From Lentinus brumalis (taxonomy: Eukaryota; Basidiomycota; Agaricomycetes; Polyporales; Polyporaceae): a DNA stretch of 64,000 bases. The stretch is from NCBI GenBank assembly GCA_001792895.1, contig MARA01000008.1, positions 558,001 to 622,000 on the forward strand, given 5' to 3'. Position 1 is the stretch's first letter, and each line of letters starts with the position of its first letter. Positions 1 to 11,175 of this stretch are shown piece by piece. A model generated the notes under the pieces. The model made no database searches, was not told the DNA's origin, and saw only the letters and a program-made list of their open reading frames with translations. Position numbers and translations under genes: made by a program.

Positions 1-111
1 AGTTGGTCGCCGGAACGCTGGCATCGAGGGCTCCGCGAAGCGCATGTCGTCGCCAGAGAGCCGATCGGATGGCTTCGCGCAGTCGAGGAGGAAGGGATGT
101 CGGACGTAAAG
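1..111 (-). CDS. Possible terminal exon fragment of a gene running off the left edge
   Basis: On the minus strand an acceptor-like CTGTAG at 112-117 is followed by an open frame to the window edge, reading LYVRHPFLLDC near its start and then DDMRFAEPSMPAF. The composition looks coding, but two frames are open here and no family is recognised. A possible first exon with an ATG lies near 230, but its splice to this piece is not convincing. Treat as a tentative partial exon. Confidence 0.25.
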
Positions 112-460
112 CTACAGGTGGGCAGGGTGTGAGAGCAGAGCTCGACAAGTGCTCGATGGGGAGACGGACATAGCTATCTATGTTGACATGTCTTTCACGA
201 CGTCGACACGGATAAAGTTGACGGTCTGAACCATGTTGAAGATATAGTGAGCCTGAGAGAATGGACCGCCTGTCAGCATCTCTCATGAAAGTATGGGTGA
301 GACTGGGGGTGCGCGCGAAGCTGGTAATGACCCCCGCCCTCAATTATTGGATTGCAATTTATGAGTGGGGAGATTTGTCGCTGTCTATACTCACAAAATC
401 TCACAATGGATACCGGATACTTATGTCTTCAGTAAGTACTCTCTACTTGGATCACGCTGG

Positions 461-501
461 CCTGCAGGTTACCCCTGCAGGTTACCCCTGCAGGTTACCC
501 C
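461..501. repeat. Three direct copies of a 13-bp repeat, each with an 8-bp palindrome
   Basis: The unit CCTGCAGGTTACC is repeated three times in perfect register, followed by CC. Each unit contains the palindrome CCTGCAGG. It lies in the intergenic DNA about 350 bp upstream of the RAD52 start. No function can be assigned; it is either a simple tandem duplication or a clustered binding site. Confidence 0.8.
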
Positions 502-853
502 AATCCTGTGGCGCATGAGTACCGTTGGCGAAGCCTAAACAAAATTGAATAAGATTCCATAGTGATGCCTATGTGCATGGACGCGATAAGTGCTTCTGGC
601 AGGCGTAGTGAGCGAAGGGCGGGAGAGGTTAACGGCCCCGTTCCGAATCCCGAATCCCGATTGGAGCGGAGTTCTTCACGTGCAGGATTGGTGTTCTCAC
701 GGGACCTGTACGCGACGCGTGTCGGCGCCTATGGATGTTTCCAACTTTAACCTCCACCATCACGTCGACTGCTCTTTCTTGTTTCTCCTCATCTTGTCTC
801 ATGCATCGATGATCACGGCGGGTTCGTTTAGCGGACATCTAGTCGACACATAC

Positions 854-3071
854 ATGCAGGCTCAGTCTCCTCGGGGTCCCTTCGGACAACCACTCAACAT
901 CTCTACGCACGGACCCATGGCCTTCGCCCCGCAAATGCACGGGGGGTCTACGAATGCATTCGGGGCGCAGCAGTCTTCGTTCTTCTCAGAACCATCGTTT
1001 GCGGATATCAGCCAGGAGAGCGCCAATAAGATTGCAGAGCTTCAGGTGAAGCTAAACAGGAAGCTTGGGCCGGAGTACATCTCGCAGAGACCTGGACCAG
1101 GAGGAGGGCCGAAGTTGACGTATGCAGAAGGTGCGTATTAGCTGAACACTGGCATTAGAACTGAGTACTCATGTGCTACCGATGTCAGGGTGGAAGATCA
1201 TAAATCTTGCGAACGAAGTGTGAGTGCTCTGTTCATGTGCTATGTATCTTGAGTTCTCCCCTGGAGTCGCGTTTCGTACTGTTCACCCGACTGAAACTGC
1301 ACCAGGTTTGGATTCAACGGCTGGAGTTCGAACGTTGTGAATATCACGACGGATTTCATCGATTTCAGTGAAGAGTCGAGACGCTACAACGTTGGAGTGA
1401 CGGCGATTGTGCGGGTTACTCTGAGGGACGGTGTGTTCCACGAGGACGTTGGATATGGGTTATTGGAAAACTCGAAGAGCAAGGGACAGGCTCTTGACAA
1501 GGTACGTCACATCCGTATGCCTGATGCAGGTGTGTTCATGCGCATATAGTGTAAGAAAGAGGCGGTTACGGATGCAGTCAAGCGCACACTGCGTAATTTC
1601 GGGAATCTACTTGGCAACTGTTTGTACGACAAATCGTATACCCAAGAAGTCACCAAGATCAAGGTGCCACCGGTATGCCGCGTCCATTTGGGTGAGTCAA
1701 CCGCGATCTAATAGCCCTATCCATACAGCCGAAGTTTGATAGGAGCGAGCTCCACCGTCGTCCTGAGTTTGAAGAGCCGAAACCACCTCCGCAAGCTTCG
1801 AGTTCCGGATTCGCGACTGCCTCAATGTCCTATGCATCGACTTCTGCCGCAGGACCTTCCCGTCCAACCATCAAACCGGATCCAGATACATCGTCTATGC
1901 TTCCACCTCCCCAGGTTCCTCATCGCCCCATGCCTCATCCGAATGCCATGTCCACACCCGACGCGAAAGGGAAGGCGCCCATGACTGCCACTGGACTGCA
2001 TACACCCATTCAGACGCCTGGCGGGCCCTCTGGCCACGTACGGCCAGTACAAGGGCAGCCGCAAGCACAGCTCAATGGAGGTGGGATGGCACAGAGGAAC
2101 GCAGAGAGGCATGCGCGCCTGAAAGCCATTCAGGAAGCGCAAGAGGCCCAAAGGCGGGAGGACGAGGCAGCTCGTGCCGCGTCAGCTCAGGCAGCTTCGA
2201 GTGCGAGCGTAGCGAATCATGCCGCTCCTCAAGCGGCCGTACCTTCTTCAAAAGGGCCAGACTCTGATGACTATCTCCTCAACTCTGACGACGACGCATA
2301 TTTCGCGAACCTCGACTTCTCTGCACTTGACGAGGGTGTCGGACGCCCCATCGACTTTGAGGAGGGCACTTCTGGGGTCGACATGGAAGACGACTCGATG
2401 GCCGCATCTGATATCCGGCCAAGTGCGGTCGTCGCGCCCCACAACTCTGCTACCTCCTCTGGGCAGCATGCCTCTGTAAAGTCTCACCCGGCCCCTCAGC
2501 AACAGCAGCGTACTCACACTGTGTCGGGCTCGTCGGCTGGTGGAACGTCGCACCAGAATCAGAATGTCCCGCCTAGTACTAGCAGCGCACGCCTAGGCGG
2601 GTTGGCCTCGGGCGAGCGCGCCCGAACACCGTCAATGGGTGGAGGCTTCAGCTTCCCCTCTGGGGTACGTCTTCTTTTATCTGTCGTTGATGTGCCCTAC
2701 GAAACTCATATCGATGACGCAGCACGCGAATGTAAGCTCTGCTCGTCAACAGTCCTCCGCAACATCACAGGCAAACGGACAGATGCCACCGCGCGGTGCG
2801 AACCCAGGTCCAAGCTTGAGCTCGAGCTCGACTTCGAGCGCAAACGCCCTCAAGCGTAATGCGGATATCATGCAGTACGTCGCCGTTTGCTTTGCGTCGC
2901 ACGGCAACTGAGGTCGTATCGTACAGGGGTATCGCGCAGGCTCGTCGGCCACCTCAGGGCATGGGGCTGCAGCATCCGCCTGCGGGCGGGGGTGCACAGG
3001 CGAAGCGGGAGCCATTCGCAGCACTGGAGCTTGGCGAGAGCGGGGACGTCAAGCGCCCTCGCCGCGGATGA
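854..3071 (+). CDS. RAD52: RAD52-family homologous recombination protein
   Basis: Single-strand annealing and recombination-mediator protein of double-strand break repair, acting in the nucleus on RPA-coated ssDNA and Rad51. Exons: 854-1130, 1189-1219, 1306-1501, 1550-1672, 1729-2664, 2723-2874, 2927-3071 (619 aa; all GT-AG, phases close). The conserved N-terminal annealing domain covers about residues 50-215, with the hallmark stretches [57 protein letters not shown] and [18 protein letters not shown]. The remainder is a long, low-complexity Gln/Ser/Pro tail with a basic C-terminus (VKRPRRG), where family members bind RPA and Rad51. The start at 854 (MQAQSP) was chosen because the longer upstream frame has no RAD52 similarity. 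The only clear housekeeping repair gene in the window. Confidence 0.95.
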
Positions 3072-3782
3072 GCCGTCCGCAAGTTCACGAGGATGCAATT
3101 GCACTCTTCATCTGGACATCTAGACCACGGACGTATCTGAATCTTGCTGTCTCTCGCAGCATCGATTTCTTCACCACCTCCTCATATATCCCTGTGCCTT
3201 CGCATACCCGCATACTCGCTCTCCCCGGCCGTTCCATGGGCACTCATTGCTTTCGGTCTCACATAGGTCTTCACTTGCATATCGCATATCGTATACCGCA
3301 CATGTAGCGTTAGTCAAGGTAGGTTACTTCCAGCGGTCCTTCTCATGTCGTGTATTGTAGCAGCCGCATCGGAAATGGATTCCTGCGTCGTCTCGGTCCT
3401 ACCCTGCGGTCCCTGGCCGTGTGACCGCATTCGAAAATGTACGTGCTCGTTCTTTCTCTACTCACAGCTTATTTTTGTCTATCAGCGCAGCGAGAAGCGG
3501 TGGCGATAGGCCTACGACTCGCCCCTGGAATGCAGTACATGCACAGACCTCACGGACTACAGGAAGCGCGCGATTGACAGGTGTGTGGCATTCCCCTTCA
3601 AAGCGTCTGATATCCCGCAATGCTGTCCGTGCGTGTGAAGCGGTGCTAACGAGTACATAAGCAGGGTACAGACAGCATGGACCTGCTCCGCCCCCGACTG
3701 ACGTTTGTCCAAGCGACATAGAGCGACATCCTCTGTGTCCAGGAGATACCCTCGCGCATCATTTGCATCGATAATCGAACAC
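3072..3782. other. Intergenic region between RAD52 and the DUF4419 gene
   Basis: Contains the RAD52 3' flank and the DUF4419 5' flank. A short stretch at about 3510-3702 can be read as two spliced pieces (DLTDYRKRAID and then VQTAWTCSAPD with a stop), with plausible GT-AG signals. No start codon or family could be tied to it, so it is not called as a gene. Confidence 0.4.
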
Positions 3783-5372
3783 ATGCCCGTGACGTTCAAC
3801 GTTGCATCTCATCCGGCCAACCAGTGGCGGGGACGGCAGCCCAACACCGCAGAGGATGTCCTCAGGGCCTGCGAACCGCAATCCGCGAACTGTGAGCGGG
3901 TCCTGGAGAGTTCGCTGACTAGCGAGGAGCTCCAGAATGTCACGCCTAGCAGCAACGGATTTGTGTACGCCGTGATGGGCGCATGGGGTGGTCACTATCA
4001 CCTTCGTATCAGGTGCGTCTTGTTGAAGTACATGTGTGATACTCGAACACCATACTGACCATCCTATACAGGCCCGATGACGTGTGGGTAGCAATCTTGA
4101 ACCAGCTCAATTTCTAGTGAGTCGTGATCAAATAATGTTACGTGACGTTGCACTGGCGGTACCTGGTCGCTGACGGAAACACGGGTGCTCAGCATCAACG
4201 CGCATGCTGAGGAGCTGCGTCGGTACTTCGTCGCGCATGACGGGAAGCGTGAATTGAAGGTGGACATGACCTCCGAGGGTTTTGCTGGCTTTGCGCGCAA
4301 GATGAGCCTGAAGATTCGGGACAATGTGCGTGCTCCCACACAAGTACCTGATGAGTTCTCGAGTTCATCGGGGTTGCGTCCACAGGTCGTCGACAGCACA
4401 CTGGTCGAATGGGTCCTCCCTGACTTCACGACGACGACGCTTCATGACCGGGCAGTATGTTCCATCGTGATGATGGCTTCCCTCAAAGCGTGCGTTCTCC
4501 CTGATGCCCGCCGTTCCTCCAAATCATACTGATGGGTGACGTAGCTATTTCTCGTACGGCTGCGGTATAACGTGCGGCATACCTTCGGTCACGCTCGAGG
4601 GAGAGAGATCTGACTGGGAAGAGATATACCGACGCCTAGATCGTCTCTACGAGCTCGGCGATGAACCCTCCGTCTGGGCTGAGATGCTTCGCCCCATCCT
4701 CCTCCGCTTCATCTGCGCTTTCGACGGCACTCTGGACCAGACGTTCTGGGAACACGTCGTCCACCGGAACACGGAGATGTGCGGGCAGGACGACCTCAGC
4801 GGCTGGCTCACCGCGTTCTGCGTGTGGGACAGCAAAGGGCGCTGGATGCCGGGCGATATACCCAGCGACATCCCCACGAAACCTGCTGATCAGGGCGCTT
4901 CTGCGGACGTTGTCGAGAATGCGTCATCGGAACGGGGGAGGACTGGTCTGGGTACCTTTGTGAGGAAGCTTCTGCCCTCCAGGAAGGGGCGGAAGAGACT
5001 TGAAGGTACACGAAAGACCGCCCTGCACCTGGAGCCGGGAACGGGAAGCGTGATGACCACCATACCGGGTATGTCTAGCGTTTTATGCTTCTATACAATC
5101 ACGATCTGATTCTTCAATGCATAGGATCCTATGGGGATCGCCAGTACACCCTCGATGACATCTCGTACTTCACTATATCCAGAAGCGAGGTTCCTGCGGG
5201 TTACTGCGAAGTCGATGTGACCCTCTACCACGACGGAAACAAAACCCACTGCACGATGATCGCTGGTCATTTTGCCATGTCCGTATCTTCGAAGGAGTCT
5301 GGCGAGAAGCCCGACACGCTGAGCCCGGCCCCGCATTGGATGATATTTGAGAAGAAAGTGCACTTTGAGTAG
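3783..5372 (+). CDS. DUF4419 domain-containing protein
   Basis: Exons 3783-4012, 4072-4116, 4193-4325, 4386-4489, 4545-5068 and 5125-5372 give 427 aa. The family is recognised from the order GGHYHLRIRPDDVWVAILNQ, then FYINAHAEELRRYFVAHDGK, then a WVLPDFTTTT segment and CGIPSVTLEGERSDWEEIYRRL. These are the core motifs of DUF4419 proteins, common in multiple copies in Agaricomycetes. No catalytic residues are established for the family, so the biochemical role is unknown. The protein has no signal peptide or membrane segment and is probably cytosolic. The C-terminal part (DDISYFTISRSEVPAGYCEV onward) is a separate beta-rich-looking region also usual in the family. The gene looks intact, with all phases closing. 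Confidence 0.9.
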
Positions 5373-5660
5373 TACTGGGGCGACAAGGGGTGGTGGAGGT
5401 GCAGGCGGATCGGTCCAGAAGCTCGACAGTTATCAATTATATCTGAGAGCGACATGGCCAGATGTATATATAGTCAAGATGATAGGTTCGCTTAGGCCCC
5501 GGTAAAACATGACGGGTATGTAATGTACTCAGTACTTCTGGCATGCCGTATCGAAGGGAGTAGTCGGTAGCGGCACGTATCGCTCATACTCGCTCAACGT
5601 GCAACGCTCGAGCGCTCTGCCGTTCATATTCTCCCTTGTTGTGATCATCACTCGATGGTG

Positions 5661-7758
5661 TCACTGAGCAGCGTTCATGGCAGCAGCAAGCAACCTTTCG
5701 AAATGTGGAGTGCCGAGCCCAGTGACCTAGGATGAGACGTGCAAGTGAGCATAACGCTCCCTGGAAGGCATTCCGTACGTACCGGATCCCACCCAGGAAG
5801 CGCAGGAAATCCTTCAGTCCCGCAACCAGGATTGCTGCCCGAAGTGATGTCATTGAACGCTCCGCTCGCGGCCTCAGAGTATAGAAATGGGTTCATGAAC
5901 CCAAGCGGCGACTTTCCAGCGTTGAGCAGCTGATCGTTGATGAGGGCAACTACCGACGCGAAGCTCGGCGACGATGCGCTCGTCCCGTCGAGCACGTTCA
6001 ACCGCCCATTCTGCACGATCGGGAAGCCGACACCTTGGAATGATACGTCTGGGAACGCGCGACCGGTGGCGTTGAACAAACCTGCGTTCGTCTCGCCGAG
6101 GGCCTCCAGATACTTCTCTACCTGGGCCGCTTGGTAGTCCGGGCGCGAAAAGGCGTTGGAGAAGCCCCCGGAGGAGAAGGGCGCAGCAATCTCGGGCTCG
6201 AACTGTTGTGTCGCTCCTACGGATGTAACACTGCTATGTAGTGAGCAGCCTGTACATCAAGGTAGGTACATACACGACTTACAATGGGCAGTCGGATGGG
6301 AAGGTGGCGATGAACGACTGGCTGGGGCAACTGACGCCAGGAGATGCCCCCGCAACACCCCCATCGCCGGAACCGAAGAGGACGGAGACACCTCGCAATC
6401 CCAGCTGGGCGTAGCCATTGCAGACTGTTCTAGATAGTAGCGTATGGAGTTTCGAACCCACATTGAGCGGATGAGAGAAACTCACTGTGCCATCGAAGTG
6501 AAGTCCGCATCATCATTATTTGGCTCGCTCCCTGCGAAGCTTGTCGTCATCACGGTAGGGAGGACGTCCTGTTGAAGCAGGGAGTTGATCTCATCGAGGA
6601 ACGGGGAGTCGTTGGCTGTCCCTTGGCCACCTCCCACGGATATGAAGGTGGTATGCACCCCAGTCGCGAGGCCGACGGTGTACTGGATGTCGAGCGACTA
6701 TGCGTGCAGGCATGGTCAGTATATGAGTCTGCATGTCATCAGGGGAAAGGTCGAAGCACGTACGGCCTCCGAGTTGCCATTGCCGGCCGTCAGCCCCCCA
6801 TTGACGGATGTAAAGTCGAACGTTCCATCGGGGGCATCAGGGCGGAAGCGTGCGAGGAATGTCTGTGAACGATATCAGTCATCAGCAGGGAAACGCACCT
6901 GCGAGGCGTGAGGCATACCTGCAGATCGTCGGGGTCCGGCACCTCATCCAAAAAGCCGGTTACGGCAATTGTGTTCCCGCTCGCCGTGGCAGATATCGTG
7001 GGGATGTTATACAGTGTCTGAAGGCACTCCGGCGTCGTGCCAAACTCAGTGCTACACGCGCTCGCAACGCCTGCTCTCCGAGTCCTAGGGTGACGTCCCT
7101 CCATCGTGGTCGGATGATCCACCGCTCGGATCCGCAAGCGGCTAGAAGGTGACAGGAACTGAGTCGTGGGGTAGATGAAGGATACATGGGGACCAAGCTC
7201 GTCAGGGAGGGAGTACGAGAGTGTTCGTGTCATCGTTGCGTTCGTCGCGTCATGGATGTATGTCGTAAAGTTGGCATTCAAAAGCGTATTCGCCCGACTC
7301 GTGGGCATTTCAATGGTCAGCATGTCTCCGGAGGGTGTGATGCTGGAGGGTGTGATGCCGTTGTTGCTCAGCCAGTCCGCCACCGCCTTGGAACTCTCGG
7401 CTTTAGGCGCGACGAGGCGTTCGACCTGATGTGCGAGTCAGCGTGGACTGTCCCACATGAGGTCAAGATCAAAGACGGCGATACATACATCACTCTTCGA
7501 CATGTGCCGCCCGTAATTCGTGCCTTTTGGATCGCTCACGTCCAGCAGTGCAGCGTGGAGCCCAGCGACGTTGCCTTGAGGCAGCGCCACAGTCAACCGC
7601 AACGTCCGTCCGGGATCATCTACGAGTGCTAGAGGCACAAATCCAGCAGGCGGCGTAGCGCGGCTACTCCGGACCACCAGCTTGGACTTGTTTGACCCTG
7701 TGGGGCGCGACAAGGCGAAGGGAAGGAGAAGAAGGAGGTACAGGCCCGCTGCGACCAT
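5661..7758 (-). CDS. Secreted sedolisin (S53 family) / tripeptidyl peptidase-like protease
   Basis: Acid serine-carboxyl peptidase exported to the medium. Exons in transcription order: 7758-7489, 7425-6919, 6862-6764, 6697-6486, 6429-6283, 6230-5783, 5726-5661 (582 aa). It begins with a signal peptide (MVAAGLYLLLLLPFALS), then an activation prodomain with the usual VALPQGN and TNYGRHMSK motifs. Catalytic residues are visible: Glu and Asp in SEASLDIQYTVG (about residues 291-296), the oxyanion Asp in LFGSGDGGV (about 385) and the nucleophilic Ser in LDGTSASSPSFAS (about 496). The C-terminal calcium-site pattern (FNDITSG, then GWDPVTGLGTP) is present. The upstream frame is open for another 76 codons, but the signal peptide decides the start. 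The product supplies extracellular peptides for nutrition. Intact. Confidence 0.95.
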
Positions 7759-8387
7759 CGTCGAAGGATAGATACTAATAGTGAAGACCGAAAGGAAAGG
7801 GTGTGAGTACGAACGAACCGAGATCGAGACTGGGGAGAAGCGTACGGTACCATGGGCCGAAGTGCAGCCTTTTGTTGCAGAAGGGCTCTCCATGTCGGCG
7901 ATATCATCATTTTCCAGCGACGAGAATGATACGACAGCGGCTTCAAAGATGGAGCGGAGGACCGTTTCCAGAAGTACCTCCATCATTGTAAGGTGCGCTA
8001 TTCAGATGAGATACTGGAGTTTGGATGATCATTCTACGAGACCGCCTGTGAGCTGGTTAGCTTCACCGCCCAGTGAGAAGTATCATTCACTTACTGATCA
8101 TGCGTGCGAGCGTTGCAGCATTGCACCAGCTTGTCGTGAGTATTAGGCTGAGACGGCTGCGAGTAGACGAGATGCACTAGGCTGTGTACGAGTTCGAATT
8201 CGTAGCAGGACCTATGAGCCGCGTGGCCTGCCGATGTATTGTCGGCATTGCAAAATTTGAACGTTGAATGTGGATTGGGTCTGCGCCACAACTTGACATG
8301 ATGATACACAAAACAAGGACGAACTGAACAGAACAGTAACGAATAGCCAACAGGGGAAGTAGAATGTGCAACTCGCCGCAGGTATGC
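7759..8387. other. Intergenic region upstream of the sedolisin gene
   Basis: Shared by the sedolisin promoter (right to left) and the 3' end of the next minus-strand gene. No further coding signal or recognisable site was found. Confidence 0.5.
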
Positions 8388-9941
8388 TCACTCGTCATCA
8401 TCCACCACCTTCCCAGCAACTTCCATCGCCAGCCTCTCGAGGCTCATCGACTCCGTGCCTCGCATCACAGCCCGGTACGCTGCTGCCTGGAGTCGCGACG
8501 AGGCAGAAGACCGGGCGTCCAGCGACGTCCAAGCCCCATCCGTCTCTGTCTTCTGAAACATCCTCAACTCTGCCTCCTCCGCCATCTCGGCTGCCATCCT
8601 CTCTCTTTTCCTCTGCCTACGCAGCCACGTGGGGACCCTCTTCCCATGCGTCTTCTGCTGCTGCTCGGGCTCGTCTCCGTTCGCAGTGTCATCAAGGTCT
8701 TCGATTCGTCCAGGGGTCGACGCGAGGAGTCCATCCGACTGTGGCGAGTGTGGAAACGTCATTGCCAGCTGCGCGACCTGCGTCTCGGGAGGCAGCGCGG
8801 AACCGACAAGGGGCGATCTGAGGGCGGGATCAATCCCGGGGATGTGCGCCAGGAAGACGCGCAGCTTGGGGGAGAGCACGAAAGCCGGCGCGGCCGGATT
8901 GAGAGGCTTCTTGAACGCCAACGGACGGAGGACCAAGGAAGTCGAAGATGCCAGCGGCTCGTCCAGAGTCGATGCCGAGTCCAAATCAGAGCGGTCGACG
9001 TCCACGGGCACTTGAGAGTCGTCATCGAGCTCCGAGTCCTCGTCACAGAGAGTTTCTTCAGAGTCGTGCAGATTGGGACGCAAGTGATTGGACGCAGGAG
9101 ATATAGATTGCGACGGAGGGTAAGCGACGCGCACGGAGCAACTGGAGGAGTGGCACGACGAGCTGGAGGTAACATCTTGACTGTTGACATCAAAGCCTCG
9201 AGGAGTGGCCTCGACTCGGATGGCGAGCTTGAAAGTACTTGTCCGTTCGCTACTGGACGTCGAGATGGGACCTGGAAGGGAAGCGGAATGTGATAAAACA
9301 CGCCACCGCTGTGCGAGTGCGAACACACCTGTGGCGACCGTGTCTTTACGCAGCTGTCTCTGCGCAGATTCTCCCCATCGCACCACCGCCTTCAGGCATG
9401 ACTGTGTGACGACGTTGTAGGTGGTGGTCGTCCGGTCGGATACTCCGTTCCACGCCCTTTGTAGACCATGAGAGAAGCGAATGCAGACCAATTGCAGCCT
9501 CATGACAACGCGGATGGCCGTCTCGAAAATGACGAGCAAGAGTCGCAGCACGCAGCAGGCGATCCGGAAGGGGGCGAGCAAGGCTCTGACGAGGACGCGG
9601 TACAGAACATAGCTTCCCAAGCAGACAAGGTGAATGGCGGCGGAGAACAAACTGAAGACTCCGAGAGCGACGCTAGTGAAGAAAAGCTTGACGTTGTCGA
9701 CCAGCTGTCCTACAGCGGCGAGTAGAAGGCGCACATGTCCACAGAGAGTGCTTGTGGGATGTCGAGATAGCGCAACAAGTTCTTCTAAGAATGAGCTGAC
9801 CGTAACAACTAGGATGCTGGTTATGACGATGTGCAAGAGCCGCGTAGAAGTGTGAATATCGGCAAGCGATGGGTAGTCTGGAATCCATCCATCCACAGCG
9901 GGGATGTCGGGTAGAATCGGTGTGTAAATCGGGCAGCTCAT
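8388..9941 (-). CDS. Single-exon multi-helix membrane protein of unknown function
   Basis: An uninterrupted frame of 517 aa, unusual among its intron-rich neighbours. After a short N-terminus come several hydrophobic segments, roughly residues 35-55 (LLHIVITSILVVTV), 85-120 (FFTSVALGVFSLFSAAIHLV, then CLGSYVLYRVLV) and 125-155 (RIACCVLRLLLVIFETAIRV). This suggests a hairpin- or multi-pass anchor in an internal membrane. The remaining two thirds is cytosolic-looking: Ser-rich, then an acidic stretch (DEDSELDDDSQVPVDVDRSD), then a charged helical region with WLRRQRKRERMAAEMAEEAE. No enzyme motif was seen and I do not recognise the family. A long antisense frame overlaps it, but codon bias and the hydrophobic pattern favour this strand. 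Confidence 0.75.
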   Translation of the reverse strand: MSCPIYTPILPDIPAVDGWIPDYPSLADIHTSTRLLHIVITSILVVTVSSFLEELVALSRHPTSTLCGHVRLLLAAVGQLVDNVKLFFTSVALGVFSLFSAAIHLVCLGSYVLYRVLVRALLAPFRIACCVLRLLLVIFETAIRVVMRLQLVCIRFSHGLQRAWNGVSDRTTTTYNVVTQSCLKAVVRWGESAQRQLRKDTVATGVFALAQRWRVLSHSASLPGPISTSSSERTSTFKLAIRVEATPRGFDVNSQDVTSSSSCHSSSCSVRVAYPPSQSISPASNHLRPNLHDSEETLCDEDSELDDDSQVPVDVDRSDLDSASTLDEPLASSTSLVLRPLAFKKPLNPAAPAFVLSPKLRVFLAHIPGIDPALRSPLVGSALPPETQVAQLAMTFPHSPQSDGLLASTPGRIEDLDDTANGDEPEQQQKTHGKRVPTWLRRQRKRERMAAEMAEEAELRMFQKTETDGAWTSLDARSSASSRLQAAAYRAVMRGTESMSLERLAMEVAGKVVDDDE

Positions 9942-9959
9942 GTTGGCTTGGCTAGCATC

Positions 9960-10048
9960 AGACTGAGAGGGAGACCAGACCAGAAGGAGAGCGGGAGGAA
10001 GTGGAAGTGGAGGAGGGCGAGGACGAGGAGGACAAGGACGAGGACATT
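9960..10048 (-). promoter_or_regulatory. Pyrimidine-rich promoter/5' leader tract of the membrane-protein gene
   Basis: On the minus strand this is a nearly pure C/T run just upstream of the start codon at 9941. CT-rich blocks close to transcription starts are a known feature of fungal core promoters. Assignment is by position and composition only. Confidence 0.5.
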
Positions 10049-10240
10049 AAAGCGGGACGTTTCAACTTTATAAGTGCATTTCAGCGCTTAAACGTCGGAC
10101 AACATACTTGGTATATCGGAGTATGAAGTATTAGTGATTTTCTGTTACCCCAATTGTGCACCCGCAACTGACCAGTACTTTCGGAGTTGCGGCTTGTTCC
10201 GAATCTACGAAAGTTGACACCAATATTTTCTTGATATTCA

Positions 10241-10954
10241 ATGTCCTATTTCGCGACCAAGTCCTCCATTGCTAAGCCACGAACACGGTATGTACGAGCA
10301 TCTTCCCATCTTACGTGTGGACTGACGAGACAACCCGGCGAACAAAGCTTCCAATGTGTCAGAGGTCGGCAGGGGACAGTCGCATCCCGAACTTCCTCCA
10401 AGTACTGGCAGTTCATCCAGAAGGACTCGGTCATTGCGAAACACATGCGCGAGTTGAAGCTGATCGGGAGCCACGAGAGTGTCGTCTCGTTGGATGCACT
10501 TCGTGGTATATTGAAGAAAGTGGTGCGCCTGCGGGTCCTCAGGCTGTATTCTCTCCAGCTCGACAAGACCCTCATGGATGCGACTGGCGACAGCAATTCT
10601 ATGCCGCAAATTGGACGCTCTCTGGAAAAGCTGAGAATTGTCCTATGCGAATTCGCGAGTCGCCGACTCGAGGATATGCTCTCCATTGTCTGCATGTTCT
10701 CGGAGGTCAGAGACCTAGCGATCAACGGCGACGACTGGGCCAAAGTTGTCCTGAATCCGGAGCCCTATGTGAGGAACCATGCCCTCATGGTGCGGCCCCT
10801 AACTGGACGATCTCGACTTCAGGCTTGCTGTAATGCGGTAAGGGTCTTGTCAAGCACCACTCGTCATGCTGCACCGACTCCGGGTGAAGACTTCGATTGT
10901 ACCAGGCAAAGAGAGTGGTTAACTATCGGGCCGCGGAGGTCGAAGACTTCGTGA
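10241..10954 (+). pseudogene. Decayed F-box/LRR-family fragment, copy A
   Basis: Only the leucine-rich part of a basidiomycete F-box protein remains: MRELKLIGSHESVV, VRLRVLRLYSLQLDKT, SLEKLRIVLCEF and CMFSEVRDLAINGDDWA are typical of the family. No F-box motif precedes it, and the frame after about 10800 loses similarity. The neighbouring copy B contains the same segment order (LQLYHLEPDD, then LRRALDELSIIV, then INGNDW), so A and B are tandem paralogs that have both degenerated. In intact members the F-box recruits Skp1 to an SCF ubiquitin ligase. Confidence 0.6.
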
Positions 10955-11175
10955 TCGGAGTCTGATCTAATCTAGGTAAGTATAAGCGCCTTGTCCGCTT
11001 TTTCCAGAACCGCCCTCCTCAGGCTCCTATCGCGGTGAGCCTGTAACTTTGTCTATCAAGCTAGTAAGAACTGGCTCTAATACACCACCACTGAGGGCTT
11101 GTCCAGCAGTGGTAAAGACAGGCCTAGTGTCGTGAATGTGCACCACATTGAACCGCTCCTCACCTCGAATCCGCA

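Noticed and set aside
3375..3703. Small spliced gene after RAD52 with a DLTDYRKRAID segment
   Set aside because: Splice signals are plausible but a start codon in phase and any family match are missing.
8364..9293. 309-codon plus-strand frame opposite the membrane-protein gene
   Set aside because: Arg-rich antisense of a 517-codon frame with convincing hydrophobic segments; no start context or homology.
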